Notes: generated by a model from the letters alone, not told the origin. 64,000 nt of DNA from a candidate division KSB1 bacterium (GCA_034506255.1 JAPDPX010000006.1:1-64000); one strand, 5' to 3'. Counted from the stretch's first letter, positions 7,396-17,706 are shown. Numbers and translations are program-made.

Positions 7396-9702
7396 ATGAC
7401 GCAAAATTTGCTACAAAAATATTTTCATCAACCGGACGCCCTGCCGGCCGCGGTGAGCAAACTGGCCGGACAATATCTCGCGGGCGAGAAAGTGCAGGCC
7501 TATGCCATGTGCGATCTCGACCGGCACATGCGTTTCACCGAACGCTGGCTGATTTTGGGAGAGATCCATCTGGCGACGGTGGAGCCTGACGGAGAGTGGC
7601 GCAACGGCAGCACGGAGTGGCGCGTGAGCAAGCTGCCGCTGGCCGACGTCGAAAAATGGGAATGGCTGGAGGGTTTGTCGAGCAGCCGCTTGAACCTGAT
7701 TCATCGTGATGGCAGGCTGCTCGTTTCCCTGCAGTTCACCCGGCGGCAAAGCCGCGCGATGAGCAATCTGCAGTTTCTCGCGGAACAAACCCGCGAGCGG
7801 TTGCGCGCTGCGGCAACGCCTGCGGAGAGTGTGGCCGAGATCGATGGTGCCGAAGAATACCGCGATGCCATGCTGCAAGCGGTGCGGGAGGCGAAAGCAA
7901 CGCTGGCGGTGCCGCGGATGGGGGTCATGATGCGGCTGTTGTCCTATCTGCGTCCGCACTGGCGCAATGTCGCGCTCGGCTTGACCCTGGCCACCCTGCT
8001 GACCGGGCTCAATCTGCTGCCGCCCTACCTCACCGGCGCCCTGATCGACAGGATCATTCGCCCGGCGGAAAGCGGCGCGATTGCCGATCCCTGGTTCTGG
8101 TTGTGGGTGGTGATCGGCGCGCTCGCCTTTGTCTGGGCGGGCGGCGAGTTTTTATCGTATCTGCGCCTGCGCCTCATGGCGCTCACCGGCGAGAAGATCG
8201 CGGCGCAATTGCGCGGGCAAATCTACGCGCATATGCAGAAACTCAGCCTGGCGTTTTTCTCGGCACGCTCCACCGGTTCGCTCATCACCCGGGTCAGTTC
8301 GGACACCGACCGGCTGTGGGATTTCATCACGTTCGGCATCATCGAAATCGTCGTGGCGGTGCTGCAGATCATCGGCGTCGCCATGGCGCTGCTGTTGATG
8401 GACTGGTCGCTGGCCCTGCTGGTGCTGATCCCGCTGCCGCTGATGACCTGGCTGTTGTACCGTCACAGCCAGCGGATTCAAATCCTGTTCCTGCGCATCT
8501 GGCGCAAATGGTCGGCGATGACCGGCGTGCTGTCCGATGTCATTCCCGGCATTCGCGTCGTCAAGGCGTTTGCCCAGGAGCGCCATGAGATTCATCGCTT
8601 CGAGGAGAAGAACCGGGCGCTGGAGCGCGAAGCCGACAACCTGCATGAGACCTGGACGCGCTTCTGGCCCAAAATGGTGATGCTCATGCACACCTGCAGC
8701 CTGATCGTGTGGTCGGTCGGTGCGCCGCGGGTGTTGCGCCATGTTCTCAGCCACGGTGCGGCGGGCATGCCGCTCGGCGTCTTCATTGCCTTCACCGGCT
8801 ACATGTGGATGTTTTGGGAGCCGGTGCGCCATCTCGGCATAATGAGCCGCACGCTCAACCGCGCCACCTCCTCGGCCTCCCGCGTGTTCGAAGTGCTGGA
8901 CACCACACCCACCATCATTTCCAAGCCGGATGCCATTCGCCGGGAGCCGCTCGACGGGCGGGTGACCTTCGAGAACGTCACGTTCAACTATGACGGCATC
9001 CGCAACGTGTTGCAGGGGGTCTCTTTCGAAGTGCAGCCGGGTGAGATGATCGGCCTGGCCGGGCCCTCGGGCAGCGGCAAGAGCACGCTGGTGAATCTCA
9101 TTTGCCGCTTCTATGATGTCAAAAGCGGTGCGGTGAAGATCGACGGCATCGATGTGCGCGATCTCGAACTGAGCAGTCTGCGGCGGCAGATCGGCATGGT
9201 GCTGCAGGAGCCCTACCTGTTCCGCGGCAGCATCGCCGAGAACATCGCCTATGGCTCGCAAAACGCGTCGTTGCACGACATCATCAACGCGGCGCGCATC
9301 GCCAACGCGCATGAGTTCATCTGTGGTCTGCCGGATGGCTACGATACCATGATCGGCGAGCGCGGCCTGACACTTTCCGGCGGCGAACGCCAGCGCATCA
9401 GCATCGCCCGCGCCATCCTGCACAACCCGCGCATCCTGATTCTCGATGAAGCCACCAGCTCGGTGGACACCGAGACCGAGAAGAAAATTCAAGAAGCGCT
9501 GCAACGCCTGGTGGCGGGGCGCACCACTTTTGCCATCGCCCATCGCCTCTCGACCCTGAGCGCGGCAGACCGGCTCTTCATCATGGAAAATGGCAAACTG
9601 GTCGAGCAGGGCACGCATGCGGAATTGCTGGCCAAACCCGACGGTGTCTACGCCAAACTGCATCGCACGCAGATGGAGTTGCAGGCCCTGATCGCCGTGT
9701 GA
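7396..9702 (+). CDS. ABC transporter, fused permease and ATPase, DUF1854-associated
   Basis: This 768-residue half-transporter has an unusual N-terminal soluble domain (residues 1-150), then a six-helix exporter-type membrane domain (about 170-470) and a nucleotide-binding domain (about 515-755). The ATPase has Walker A GPSGSGKST near residue 556, the signature LSGGERQR near 660 and Walker B ILILDEATSS near 680, followed by the IAHRLSTL switch histidine. It should work as a homodimer in the inner membrane. The start has AGGAGG just upstream. The next gene encodes a DUF1854 protein, and this pairing is known in gene sets annotated as cyanophycin-metabolism-associated. No cyanophycin synthetase or cyanophycinase gene is in the window, so the substrate remains open. 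Confidence 0.9.
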   Translation: MTQNLLQKYFHQPDALPAAVSKLAGQYLAGEKVQAYAMCDLDRHMRFTERWLILGEIHLATVEPDGEWRNGSTEWRVSKLPLADVEKWEWLEGLSSSRLNLIHRDGRLLVSLQFTRRQSRAMSNLQFLAEQTRERLRAAATPAESVAEIDGAEEYRDAMLQAVREAKATLAVPRMGVMMRLLSYLRPHWRNVALGLTLATLLTGLNLLPPYLTGALIDRIIRPAESGAIADPWFWLWVVIGALAFVWAGGEFLSYLRLRLMALTGEKIAAQLRGQIYAHMQKLSLAFFSARSTGSLITRVSSDTDRLWDFITFGIIEIVVAVLQIIGVAMALLLMDWSLALLVLIPLPLMTWLLYRHSQRIQILFLRIWRKWSAMTGVLSDVIPGIRVVKAFAQERHEIHRFEEKNRALEREADNLHETWTRFWPKMVMLMHTCSLIVWSVGAPRVLRHVLSHGAAGMPLGVFIAFTGYMWMFWEPVRHLGIMSRTLNRATSSASRVFEVLDTTPTIISKPDAIRREPLDGRVTFENVTFNYDGIRNVLQGVSFEVQPGEMIGLAGPSGSGKSTLVNLICRFYDVKSGAVKIDGIDVRDLELSSLRRQIGMVLQEPYLFRGSIAENIAYGSQNASLHDIINAARIANAHEFICGLPDGYDTMIGERGLTLSGGERQRISIARAILHNPRILILDEATSSVDTETEKKIQEALQRLVAGRTTFAIAHRLSTLSAADRLFIMENGKLVEQGTHAELLAKPDGVYAKLHRTQMELQALIAV

Positions 9703-9728
9703 GCCAACGAAACAGGAAAGGAGAGAAC

Positions 9729-10265
9729 ATGACCGACGTACTCGCGCCAACAGCCGTGCCCGCCGCCACACCCGCGCCGGCAATCACCGGGCGGCAACTG
9801 GCGCTGCGCCGCCGCGAGGACGGCCGGCTGGTCGTTCTACAGCCGGAGGCCGGCGGCAAAACCACCGAAGTCCCGGTGCAGCTCGCGTACTGTTTTCCGT
9901 GGAGCCATCCCCGGCAGTTTATAAGCCTGCGTGACGACCAAGGCCGCGAGCTGCTGCTGCTGGAATCCCTGCAGGAAGTCGAAGCCCACGTGCGCCATTT
10001 GCTCGAGGAGGAGCTGGCGGCGCGCAATTTCCTGGTGCGCGTGCTCGCCATCAAGGCGGTCAGTGACCATACCGAGCTGTTTCACTGGCAGGTGGTCACC
10101 ACCGCCGGTGAGCGCAGCTTCTTGACACGGCGGCATGAGCGGCCGCGGCGTCTGGCAACCGGCGAGGTTCTGATCAAAGATGTATACAATGACCTTTACC
10201 TCATCGCCCGTGCCGATGATCTCGATGCCAAAAGCCTGCGGCTGCTGTGGGTTTATTTGGATTGA
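9729..10265 (+). CDS. DUF1854 family protein
   Basis: This 178-residue protein follows the ABC transporter by 26 bases and carries the DUF1854 pattern: VVLQPEA strand, a FPWSHPRQFISLRDDQGRE block, LEEELAARNFLVRV, and a C-terminal VLIKDVYNDLYLIARADDLD segment. The domain is found fused to, or beside, ABC exporters of this kind and is thought to regulate them or bind the ligand. The ATG at 9729 has AAGGAG six bases upstream; an in-frame start at 9699 would overlap the transporter stop and lacks such a site. Residues 1-22 are an alanine/proline-rich leader without a signal peptide. A strong terminator follows, so the two genes form one operon. Confidence 0.85.
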   Translation: MTDVLAPTAVPAATPAPAITGRQLALRRREDGRLVVLQPEAGGKTTEVPVQLAYCFPWSHPRQFISLRDDQGRELLLLESLQEVEAHVRHLLEEELAARNFLVRVLAIKAVSDHTELFHWQVVTTAGERSFLTRRHERPRRLATGEVLIKDVYNDLYLIARADDLDAKSLRLLWVYLD

Positions 10266-10298
10266 GCCTGTCCGCTGAGGGCTTGTGTTCCGGCCTGG

Positions 10299-10352
10299 AA
10301 GGCGGAAGAGTGCCGGCGGGGGCTGGCAGCCTGCACGGCACGCTTCCGCCTT
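10299..10352 (+). terminator. Rho-independent terminator after the ABC/DUF1854 operon
   Basis: AAGGCGGAAG (10299-10308) pairs with CTTCCGCCTT (10343-10352). The stem continues inward with GTGCCG and CGGCAC after one mismatch, giving about 16 paired bases, and is followed by CATTTTGC. It lies 33 bases after the stop codon. Confidence 0.65.
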
Positions 10353-10383
10353 CATTTTGCAATAGTTTCCGGCCAAATTCTGC

Positions 10384-10412
10384 TTGATTTTAGAGACGGA
10401 ATGCTTTATCTT
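10384..10412 (+). promoter_or_regulatory. Putative promoter of the tRNA cluster
   Basis: TTGATT (10384-10389) and TATCTT (10407-10412) are spaced by exactly 17 bp. The predicted start site is about 29 bases before the first tRNA. It lies between the terminator of the previous operon and the tRNA genes, where a stable-RNA promoter is expected. Confidence 0.6.
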
Positions 10413-10447
10413 TGCCAGCCTTTGTTGAAAACCTCCAAGGATTGTCG

Positions 10448-10521
10448 CGGGGCATAGCGTAGCTTGGTAGCGCGCCTGCTTTGGGAGCAGGAGGTCGCAG
10501 GTTCAAATCCTGCTGCCCCGA
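10448..10521 (+). tRNA. tRNA-Pro (anticodon TGG)
   Basis: A 74-nt cloverleaf with acceptor arm CGGGGCA/TGCCCCG, anticodon stem CCTGC/GCAGG and loop TTTGGGA, giving anticodon TGG. The T arm holds GTTCAAATC. CCA is not encoded. It is the first of four tRNAs in a row. Confidence 0.95.
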
Positions 10522-10616
10522 CGGACCCCGCCCGTATGAGCACCGCAGCCAGGAGGGCAGAATGAACCATGCTGCCACGCCTCGCGTCGGCGCTCAGCGA
10601 TTCGATGCAGGGTGTT

Positions 10617-10690
10617 GCGCCAGTAGCTCAAGCGGATAGAGCAACAGCCTTCTAAGCTGTGGGTTGGGGGTTCGATTCCCTCCTGGCGCA
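10617..10690 (+). tRNA. tRNA-Arg (anticodon TCT)
   Basis: A 74-nt cloverleaf with acceptor arm GCGCCAG/CTGGCGC, anticodon stem ACAGC/GCTGT and loop CTTCTAA, giving anticodon TCT for AGA/AGG codons. The T arm holds GTTCGATTC. CCA is not encoded. Confidence 0.95.
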
Positions 10691-10727
10691 CTGCAAATCG
10701 CGCCAGCGAATCGCGGTCGGATGAGAT

Positions 10728-10803
10728 GGTGAGTGTAGCTCAGTTTGGTTAGAGCACCAGATTGTGGCTCTGGTGGTCGGGGGTTCGAGTCCCCTCACTC
10801 ACC
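10728..10803 (+). tRNA. tRNA-His (anticodon GTG)
   Basis: A cloverleaf with acceptor arm GTGAGTG/CACTCAC, anticodon stem CCAGA/TCTGG and loop TTGTGGC, giving anticodon GTG. The genomic G before the acceptor arm and the C after it supply the extra G(-1):C73 pair that marks histidine tRNA, so I include both. Confidence 0.95.
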
Positions 10804-10854
10804 CTGACGGTAACATACCGCTTGTTCTCGCAAAACCGTCTTTGTTTTCTGTGC

Positions 10855-10926
10855 GTCCCCTTCGTCTAGTGGTCAGGACTCAGGATTTTCGATCCTGCAG
10901 CACGGGTTCGAATCCCGTAGGGGACG
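10855..10926 (+). tRNA. tRNA-Glu (anticodon TTC)
   Basis: A 72-nt cloverleaf with acceptor arm GTCCCCT/AGGGGAC, anticodon stem CAGGA/TCCTG and loop TTTTCGA, giving anticodon TTC. The T arm holds GTTCGAATC. It closes the four-tRNA cluster, facing the minus-strand gene that ends at 10996. Confidence 0.95.
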
Positions 10927-10995
10927 CTTTTATTTTTGTCCCGCTCCCGTGTTCTCCGCCTGCCGCCGCTTCTCCTCTGGGCGCCGCACCACGTT

Positions 10996-11910
10996 TCATC
11001 CCTGCAGCAGGATAAAAAAGCTGGTCGCCGGCCGCAGCCGGTCGTGCGCAAACATGGCAAAACATTCATTGAACCAGCGCACAAAACGATCGGCATGCTC
11101 CGAGCTGTTGAGGGGATATTGCCGCATTTTCCAGCGGTTGTACTTGCTGCCATTGTAATAAATATTGCCGGCGTTGTAGGCACACGCCACCTTGGGCGGA
11201 TCAAAGCTGGTTATTCCCACCTGCTGCGCGATGTAACTCGTGCCCGCAAGAATGGAATTGGCCGGCTGCAACAGCCAGGCACGATCAATGGTGTCATCCC
11301 CCAGGGTTTGCCGCGCCGTGGAAATCAGCGTCTGCATCAAGCCGGGCGAGACGCGATCGGGAGTCTGTTCGTCGGAAATATAACCGGGCTCGAGGCGCAC
11401 GGCATTGGCGTCGCCGCGCGTCTCGGTGCAAATCGTCGCCAAAATCAGCTCCACCGGCACCCCCAGGGTGGCGGCCCAGTCTTCCACCGGCACGCGATAG
11501 CTCTGCCATACCCGCCGCATCACCGGATGCGGTGCGCTGCTGAAGCGCTCGGGGGTGGAGCTGTTGCCGATCAAAATGCCGCTGCTGCTCAGCCGCCAGG
11601 TAACACTGTCGCGGTAACGATGCGGTCTCTTGAGCGTCGCCACCAGTGTCTTGAGGTTGGCCAGCACCGCGGGTGCGGGAGTGGGATGGAACAGCGCCGC
11701 CCAGGAGCGCGGCCCCACCACGCCATCCACCACCAGGCCGTGGGTGCGTTGATAGCTCCGCACCGCCGCATCCGTCATTGCGCCAAAATAGCCGTCGGGA
11801 GTTCCCACCGAGACATAACCCAACTCCAACAGGCGTTGTTGCAGGGCGAGCACGTCATCGCCATGAAGCAACGGGGTTTGATAGCGCAACGGACGGCTGT
11901 AGGTCGCCAT
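10996..11910 (-). CDS. Peptidoglycan-binding / lytic-transglycosylase-like protein
   Basis: This 304-residue protein has an N-terminal peptidoglycan-binding domain (residues 15-73: DDVLALQQRLLELGY, then DGVVGPRSWAAL). The C-terminal domain (about 140-260) is like soluble lytic transglycosylases: putative catalytic E163 in ATICTETRG, SPGLMQTLISTA, and VACAYNAGNIYY. Enzymes of this fold cut the glycan strands of the cell wall. The ATG at 11908-11910 begins directly before the binding domain; the longer frame adds about 19 residues. No signal peptide is visible with either start, which is unusual for a wall enzyme and recalls phage-type endolysins. It lies 36 bases after the large sensor kinase on the same strand, so the two may be co-transcribed. 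Confidence 0.8.
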   Translation of the reverse strand: MATYSRPLRYQTPLLHGDDVLALQQRLLELGYVSVGTPDGYFGAMTDAAVRSYQRTHGLVVDGVVGPRSWAALFHPTPAPAVLANLKTLVATLKRPHRYRDSVTWRLSSSGILIGNSSTPERFSSAPHPVMRRVWQSYRVPVEDWAATLGVPVELILATICTETRGDANAVRLEPGYISDEQTPDRVSPGLMQTLISTARQTLGDDTIDRAWLLQPANSILAGTSYIAQQVGITSFDPPKVACAYNAGNIYYNGSKYNRWKMRQYPLNSSEHADRFVRWFNECFAMFAHDRLRPATSFFILLQG

Positions 11911-11945
11911 GCCTGCTGTCCTTCCCGGATTTGTAAATGAAAGAC

Positions 11946-14900
11946 TCAGACCGCGGGCGGGGTCCACGGCAAATAAACTTCAAAGGTTGTGCCTTCGCCG
12001 AGTTTGGTGCGGTAGGTGATCCATCCCCCCAACCGCTGCACCAGACCATAAACCACCGCCAACCCCAGGCCCGTGCCCTTGCCCGGTGGTTTGGTGGTGA
12101 AGAAAGGCTCGAACATACGCTGCTGGACTTTTTCAGCAATGCCGGCGCCGGTATCCGCGATCGTGAGCCGCACAAAGGTGCCGGCACGCGCCAGCGGATT
12201 CTTCTGGCAATAAGCTTCGTCGATTTCAACGCGTGCGGTGCGAATCGTGATGCGGCCACGGCCCGCCGGCACCTCGCCGTCCTGCAGCAGCGCGTCGTGG
12301 GCATTGACGCCGAGATTCATGATCACCTGGCGGAGTTGCAGGGCTTCGGCCAGCACCGTCACCGGTTCCGCGGCCGGTTCGAACTCGAGTTGCACACCGG
12401 GCGCGAGCGAGGGCTGCAACAGGCCGATGACTTCGCGGATGCAGTCATTCAAATCGACCACCGTCGCTTCTGCACCCGTGACGGGCGGCTCCAGCTCGTT
12501 GCCGTGATAACTGCGGCTGAAGGCCAGCAGTTTGTGAACGAGATCCGCACCCTGGTCGGCGGCTAGCTCGGCATCGCGCAGATATCTGGCGGCCGGACCA
12601 TCCGCTGCCTCGAGATGCTCGCGCGCGAGGGTGAGGTTGTTGATGATGGCGTTGAGATAATTGTTGAAATCATGCGCCAGCCCGCCGGCCAGGCGGCCCA
12701 GCCCCTCCAGCTTTTGCGCCTGCAGCAGCTTTTCACGCAGCGCCTTCTCCTCGGTGATGTCGGTGATGTCGCCCTCGACCTGTTCGACGGCCTGCTGGGC
12801 ATCACTCACCTGGCGGACATTGATGCGCACGTCGAGGCGGCTGCCGTCGCGCCGTTTGAAGGTCGTCTCGAAAGCGGAAACAGACCTGCCTTGCCACAGC
12901 AGGGCCATCAGCGTTTCGAAATCCTCGCGGCGGCAGAACAAATGTTCCGGCATGTTGAGCGCCAGCAGGTCCGCGGCCGTCTGGTAGCCCAGCATCCTGA
13001 CCAGCGCGGGATTGGCGGCGAGCAGATGGCCATCGATGGTGGCGCGATAAATGCCAACCGCGGCATTTTCGAACAGCGAACGGTAGTTTTCCTCGGAGCT
13101 GCGCAGCTTCTGATAAAGCCGGGTGTTTTGAATGGCGGCCGACAATTGCTGCGCCACCACCCGCAGGTAGCGGATGCTTTCCTCGTTGAAGCGGTTCTTG
13201 TTTTGCGTGTCATCGACGCGCAGCACGCCGATGGTGCGGCCGGCTTCGAGAATTGGCACGGCTGCGGTGGCTTGCACACCGGTGGCCTGCCGCCATTGCG
13301 GATCGATCAGCTCGCTGCTGCTGCAATCGTTGATGATGACGGGCTGGCCGGTTTCAAAGCAGCGTTGCGACACCGGATGGGTGGGTTGGGCGGTGGCGGG
13401 GCCGTCGGCGGCGCCATTCTCACTGACCAGCATTTGCAGCCGGTCATGCCAGAGCGCGATGTCAGTGTGCTGTATGCCCATCGCCGCCGGCAGAAATTCG
13501 TGCACAAGCTGAAACAGCTCGCGCTGGCCCACCGTGGTTTTGAATTGTTCGCCGAGCCGGGTCATGAACATCAGTTCGGCATTGCGTTTCTGGATGGTCT
13601 CCACCGCCTGCCGGCGCTCGGTGATGTCGAACGCCACCATCAGGACGCCGTTGACGCTGCCGGATTCTTCATAAAGCGGATCGGCATTCATCATCAACAG
13701 CAAATATTCGCCATTGGACTGGCGGAAACGCAGCTCGTAGTTGCGCAGCGAGCGTTCGGCGCGCATCAGGCTCGCGAACGTCTCGCGGTAAGCCTCCACT
13801 TGCTCCGGGGAAAGATAATCAAAAATTTTGCGGCCCAGCACCGAACGTTCGCTGTACTGCAGGATGCGGTAGAAGGTGCGGTTGGCGAAGGTGATCTTGC
13901 CCTGGGCATCGATGGTCAGCACCAGCTCGTGCATGGTTTCCACCAGCGAACGAAACTTGCCGACCGCGCGGCGCAGCGCCTCCTCGGCTTCCTTTTGCCG
14001 GCTGATATCCGACACCGCGCCGATCACCCGCTCGACCTTGCCCTTGTCGTTGCGCAAAATCGTGAAGCGCGACTGCAGCCAGCGGGTTTCGCCACGGCGC
14101 GTGCGAATGCGATATTCCACCACCCCTTCCTCCTCGCGCTGGGTGAAGAGGCTGAGCAGCTCGTCCTGCACGCGCTGCTGGTCATCGACCACGATGATCT
14201 TGAACCAGAACCAATTGTCGTTCAGGAAGAAATCGGCGGAATAGCCGGTGACGCGTTCGATCACCGGCGTGCAGAATTCGTACTTCAAGCTGCCGAGTTC
14301 GACGCGCGCACTGAACAAATAATCCGAGATGCGCGCCACCATGTCTTGAAAACGCGCCTCGATCTCCTGCCGTCCCTTTTCCGCGCGTGTGCGCTCGGTC
14401 AGGTCGGTCACCAGCGCCACCACACTGCGGACTTTGTTGCGGCGATCCCGCACGGGAAACAGCAGATGCGAAATGACCCTGAGCTGTGCCTGGCCCTCGG
14501 CCTCCCCGGTGGCGGAAACCTGCGCCAGGTCGACAGCCACACGGCGCTGCACATCCACGGCGAGCGGCGGAATCTCCACCACCTTGCCTTTGTAGGCCTG
14601 CACAAAATGCCGGATGAGATTGGTGTTGACGTAAACCTGTTCGGTGAACACATTCAGCCGGCCGATGAGATCATTGGCCGATTCCAGCCCCATGGTGCGC
14701 AGAAAGGACTTGTTGACATGCTCGGCCACCCCCTCATGGTCGAAAACGATGATGCCGATCGGGGCTTCTTCGATCAGGCTGCGCAGAAACTCCTGGGAAG
14801 CGGCGAGCGATTCATCGATTTGCTTGCGCTGGGTGACATCGCGAAAGGTGGCCAGGCCGCCGCGCATGCGCTGGCGGGAATCCAGCAGCGGCGAGGCATT

Positions 14901-15944
14901 GATCGAGAGGATGCGCAAACTGCCATCCGCCTGGCGAATACCGAGCTCGACGTTCTCGAAGGCGCGGTGGGTGCGCAGCATCTGCAGCATGGGAGAATCG
15001 CCGTAGGGGATGCGGCTGCCATCCGGGTATACCATGCGCAACAGGGGATCATCCAGGCGCAGGCCGGTGAGCGGCCGGCCGAACAGCCGGACCGCCGCGG
15101 GGTTGGCGCGCGTGATCCGGCCCTCCGCGGAAAACAGGATCAAGCCATCGACCATGGTCGCCAGGATCGTCTCCATTTCACGATCCATCTCGGCGACCCC
15201 TCCCACCACGTCGAACACCGGGCGAAACTCCGCCTGCTGCCCGGCCTGCAAGCGCAGGCTGCGGCCGATATACCACGCCGCGCCGGGGGTGAGCACCACC
15301 GCGGCAAAAAACTTCGACACCACCTGGTTGCGCATGGCATCGCCGTAGAAGGGCTGGCCGGCAAAGGCCAGGGTGGTATACAGCAAGCCGTCGCTCAACA
15401 ACACCACCGTCAACACCAGCCCGACGCGCACGCCGCGCGGCAATTGCGGGAAGTAATTGGTCAGCAATTGAAAGCCGGAGATGACCATCAGGAAAGAGAG
15501 CACCAGCACCATCACCGCCGCCAGCATGGCGCGCCAGTTGCGATTGAAAAACAGCTCGGAAAGCGGAAAGCGGTTGCGAATCGCATCGATGCGGTGCGCC
15601 AGCGCCGCCAGCTCCTGAAACACGATGGCCAGCAGACAAACCGCCAGCAGGACCAGCAACAGCCGCCGGGTGTGGGCCGTGCCATCACAGACATACACCA
15701 CCAGCAGGAAAGCCAGCAGGTTGGCATACACGATCAGGGACAGCAGGGGGAAGCTGAAGGTGTTGGAAAGGTGCAACACCGGCACACTGTTGGCAAACAA
15801 CCATATGCCAAACAGGCTCGCGCCCGTCACCGCACCCAGGGCCATCGTGCCCACCCCGCGTTGCACAGAATGCGTGAGCAGGTAAACCCCCTGCACCGCG
15901 ATCATTGCACCCACCAAACTCAGCAGCAACAGAACTGTCTGCAT
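11946..15944 (-). CDS. Large membrane sensor histidine kinase, multi-PAS and GAF
   Basis: This 1332-residue protein starts with about seven hydrophobic segments (residues 1-245), forming a membrane sensor domain. Four PAS-type domains follow (roughly 265-390, 395-525, 550-670, 680-800), then a GAF domain (about 815-965) and a fifth PAS (about 970-1075). The kinase core has H1091 in [35 protein letters not shown] and [11 protein letters not shown]. The core resembles that of the receiver-kinase at 4175-6010. The membrane part vaguely resembles VUT/QueT-type proteins, but I would not rely on that. The start at 15944 begins the first membrane helix; upstream in-frame residues are unlikely. No response regulator is adjacent, so its output is unknown. 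Confidence 0.92.
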   Translation of the reverse strand: MQTVLLLLSLVGAMIAVQGVYLLTHSVQRGVGTMALGAVTGASLFGIWLFANSVPVLHLSNTFSFPLLSLIVYANLLAFLLVVYVCDGTAHTRRLLLVLLAVCLLAIVFQELAALAHRIDAIRNRFPLSELFFNRNWRAMLAAVMVLVLSFLMVISGFQLLTNYFPQLPRGVRVGLVLTVVLLSDGLLYTTLAFAGQPFYGDAMRNQVVSKFFAAVVLTPGAAWYIGRSLRLQAGQQAEFRPVFDVVGGVAEMDREMETILATMVDGLILFSAEGRITRANPAAVRLFGRPLTGLRLDDPLLRMVYPDGSRIPYGDSPMLQMLRTHRAFENVELGIRQADGSLRILSINASPLLDSRQRMRGGLATFRDVTQRKQIDESLAASQEFLRSLIEEAPIGIIVFDHEGVAEHVNKSFLRTMGLESANDLIGRLNVFTEQVYVNTNLIRHFVQAYKGKVVEIPPLAVDVQRRVAVDLAQVSATGEAEGQAQLRVISHLLFPVRDRRNKVRSVVALVTDLTERTRAEKGRQEIEARFQDMVARISDYLFSARVELGSLKYEFCTPVIERVTGYSADFFLNDNWFWFKIIVVDDQQRVQDELLSLFTQREEEGVVEYRIRTRRGETRWLQSRFTILRNDKGKVERVIGAVSDISRQKEAEEALRRAVGKFRSLVETMHELVLTIDAQGKITFANRTFYRILQYSERSVLGRKIFDYLSPEQVEAYRETFASLMRAERSLRNYELRFRQSNGEYLLLMMNADPLYEESGSVNGVLMVAFDITERRQAVETIQKRNAELMFMTRLGEQFKTTVGQRELFQLVHEFLPAAMGIQHTDIALWHDRLQMLVSENGAADGPATAQPTHPVSQRCFETGQPVIINDCSSSELIDPQWRQATGVQATAAVPILEAGRTIGVLRVDDTQNKNRFNEESIRYLRVVAQQLSAAIQNTRLYQKLRSSEENYRSLFENAAVGIYRATIDGHLLAANPALVRMLGYQTAADLLALNMPEHLFCRREDFETLMALLWQGRSVSAFETTFKRRDGSRLDVRINVRQVSDAQQAVEQVEGDITDITEEKALREKLLQAQKLEGLGRLAGGLAHDFNNYLNAIINNLTLAREHLEAADGPAARYLRDAELAADQGADLVHKLLAFSRSYHGNELEPPVTGAEATVVDLNDCIREVIGLLQPSLAPGVQLEFEPAAEPVTVLAEALQLRQVIMNLGVNAHDALLQDGEVPAGRGRITIRTARVEIDEAYCQKNPLARAGTFVRLTIADTGAGIAEKVQQRMFEPFFTTKPPGKGTGLGLAVVYGLVQRLGGWITYRTKLGEGTTFEVYLPWTPPAV

Positions 15945-16661
15945 GGGAAGAAGTGCTCTTGCTATACCGTGCCAAAATTTGCTCAAATTTAACCATTCCC
16001 GCCCCAAATGCAAGGCGGGAGATGCTGCGGCCGGTCAAAACCATTTCCGCCGCGCGCCGCAACCGTGAGCTTGCGTACGCACGGCAGGCACCCACAGGCC
16101 GGCCATTTGACAACTGCCGCAAATCCCGGCGGCCCGCACGCCACGCCCAGCATGGATTTCCACTGCCGGCACTTCCCGGACGAAGATCGTAAAGAAAACC
16201 CACCACGCCGGAAGCGCTGCAGATCATGTTGCAGCTCAAATACAATTGCAACAACTCCACTGCCGGTCACGAGCGCGAGTCGGCCGAAGACGAGCGCCAC
16301 GACGAGGATTTTTAGTACCTGAATTTTGCACGCAGGCTTGCTGTTGCCCGGAAGAAATGCCTTGTGTGAAGTGCAGCCCCTCGGGAGTGGACAGCACGTT
16401 TGTCTGCAAAATTTTTATGCACCACCCCCTGGGTGGTTGGCCGTCGCGATCAAAGCGGCATTCCCCGCGGAGGGAATCAATCTGGGTGTAAAATTCAGGT
16501 TGAACATTTCGCCATTGAACAGAATGGCCGATTCGCCGTCCTTTTCTGCGGCCGTGCAACGAATCCGGGCGGAACAAACCGTCCCGCGCGCCCGGCGGGG
16601 CGGCCGTCGCAATCCTTGCGCCCGGCGGTGATCACGCTGACTGCTTTCACGATGAGAACTC
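15945..16661. other. Divergent intergenic region with repeat copy 2
   Basis: About 700 bases between the minus-strand sensor kinase and the plus-strand DsbD-like gene. It holds the second copy of the 118-bp repeat (16384-16501). No frame in it has both a ribosome site and a recognisable product. Confidence 0.45.
16384..16501. repeat. 118-bp dispersed repeat, copy 2
   Basis: This copy aligns with 6615-6732 from GGAGT at one end to AAATTCAGGTT at the other, about 19 differences by eye. The inner hairpin ACCACCC...GGGTGGT (16423-16437) is kept, with a slightly longer loop. The outer complementary arms seen in copy 1 are degraded here. Confidence 0.7.
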
Positions 16662-17525
16662 ATGAGCAGACGAATCAACGGACTGATCAGGTGGTTGTGC
16701 ATGCTGCCCGTTTTCACACTCGGCGCGCAAGTGGTGCGCACCGCGCATGCCGAAGCGGAGTTGATTTCAGAGGCCGCCTGGCTGACGCCCGGCCAGCCAT
16801 TCTGGGTGGGATTGCGGTTGAAATTGGAAAAGGGGTGGCACACTTACTGGCTCAATCCCGGGGATGCAGGCCTGCCCGTCACCATCAAATGGGACTTGCC
16901 GGCGGGTTTCAGCGTGAGTGCAATACAGTGGCCCTACCCCGAGCGCATCGCGGATCCGCCGCTGGTTTCCTATGGCTATCATGGGGAGACGCTGCTGCTG
17001 GTGCAAGTACACCCGCCGGCGACGCTGTCCGGCAGCACGGTTGAGCTACAGGCGCGGGCAAACTGGCTGGTCTGCCGGGAACACTGCCTGCCGGAAGCGG
17101 CGCGCTTGCGCCTGCGCCTGCCGGTGAGGGAAAGCCGGCCGGCCGCCGCCACCCAATGGGCACCGCTCTTCGCGCGGACCCGCACCCAATTGCCGCTCAC
17201 GGCCTCGGCCTGGCGGGTGGAAGCATTTCTGCGTGACACCACCACCCTGGTGCTGGTGCTTGCCCCACCGCCGAATTTCAGGGCAAAATTACAAACGCTG
17301 ATTTTTTGTCCGGCCGAGGAAATGCTCATCGACAACGCCGTGGCCCCGCGTTTCACCGCGGCAGACGGCCGCTATCAACTCGAATTTCAGCTCGCCCCAC
17401 TGCGGCCGGAGCCTCCGACCCGCATCGCCGGGGTGTTGATTTCGGACAGGGGCTGGCATGGAAACAACACGGAAAAGGCACTGTGGGTGGAGGTGCCGAT
17501 TCAGGGAAGATCTGCCTCGCCATAA
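16662..17525 (+). CDS. DsbD-alpha-like periplasmic thiol protein
   Basis: This 287-residue protein has a signal peptide (residues 1-30, ending TAHA) and matches the N-terminal periplasmic domain of DsbD-type reductases (pattern WHTYWLNPGDAGLPVTIKW). A pair of cysteines lies in WLVCREHCLPEA, the CX3C motif that in DsbD alpha shuttles electrons to periplasmic partners. The membrane beta domain and the thioredoxin gamma domain of full DsbD are both absent, and no CcdA gene is next to it. The following gene is a secreted redoxin on the same strand 181 bases downstream, so the pair may handle periplasmic thiols together. The start ATG has only a weak ribosome site. Confidence 0.8.
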   Translation: MSRRINGLIRWLCMLPVFTLGAQVVRTAHAEAELISEAAWLTPGQPFWVGLRLKLEKGWHTYWLNPGDAGLPVTIKWDLPAGFSVSAIQWPYPERIADPPLVSYGYHGETLLLVQVHPPATLSGSTVELQARANWLVCREHCLPEAARLRLRLPVRESRPAAATQWAPLFARTRTQLPLTASAWRVEAFLRDTTTLVLVLAPPPNFRAKLQTLIFCPAEEMLIDNAVAPRFTAADGRYQLEFQLAPLRPEPPTRIAGVLISDRGWHGNNTEKALWVEVPIQGRSASP

Positions 17526-17706
17526 CTCGCCATAAAGTTACCGCGCCGGCGCCGGGCGGTGTCATCCGCGGCAGCGCAGTCTCGGGTCGGCAATCGGATT
17601 TTGGGGGATGGGTTGGCACACCGTCGTGCCCGCGACGGTCGCCACAAACCCGCTTGTGTCAGGTGCTTCACTTCCAGATGCTTCACTTCAAGAGGAGATG
17701 AAACTC

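Noticed and set aside
12615..15992. Plus-strand open frame of over 1100 codons
   Set aside because: It is exactly antisense to the multi-PAS kinase, whose domains are clear. GC-rich third positions open the opposite frame.
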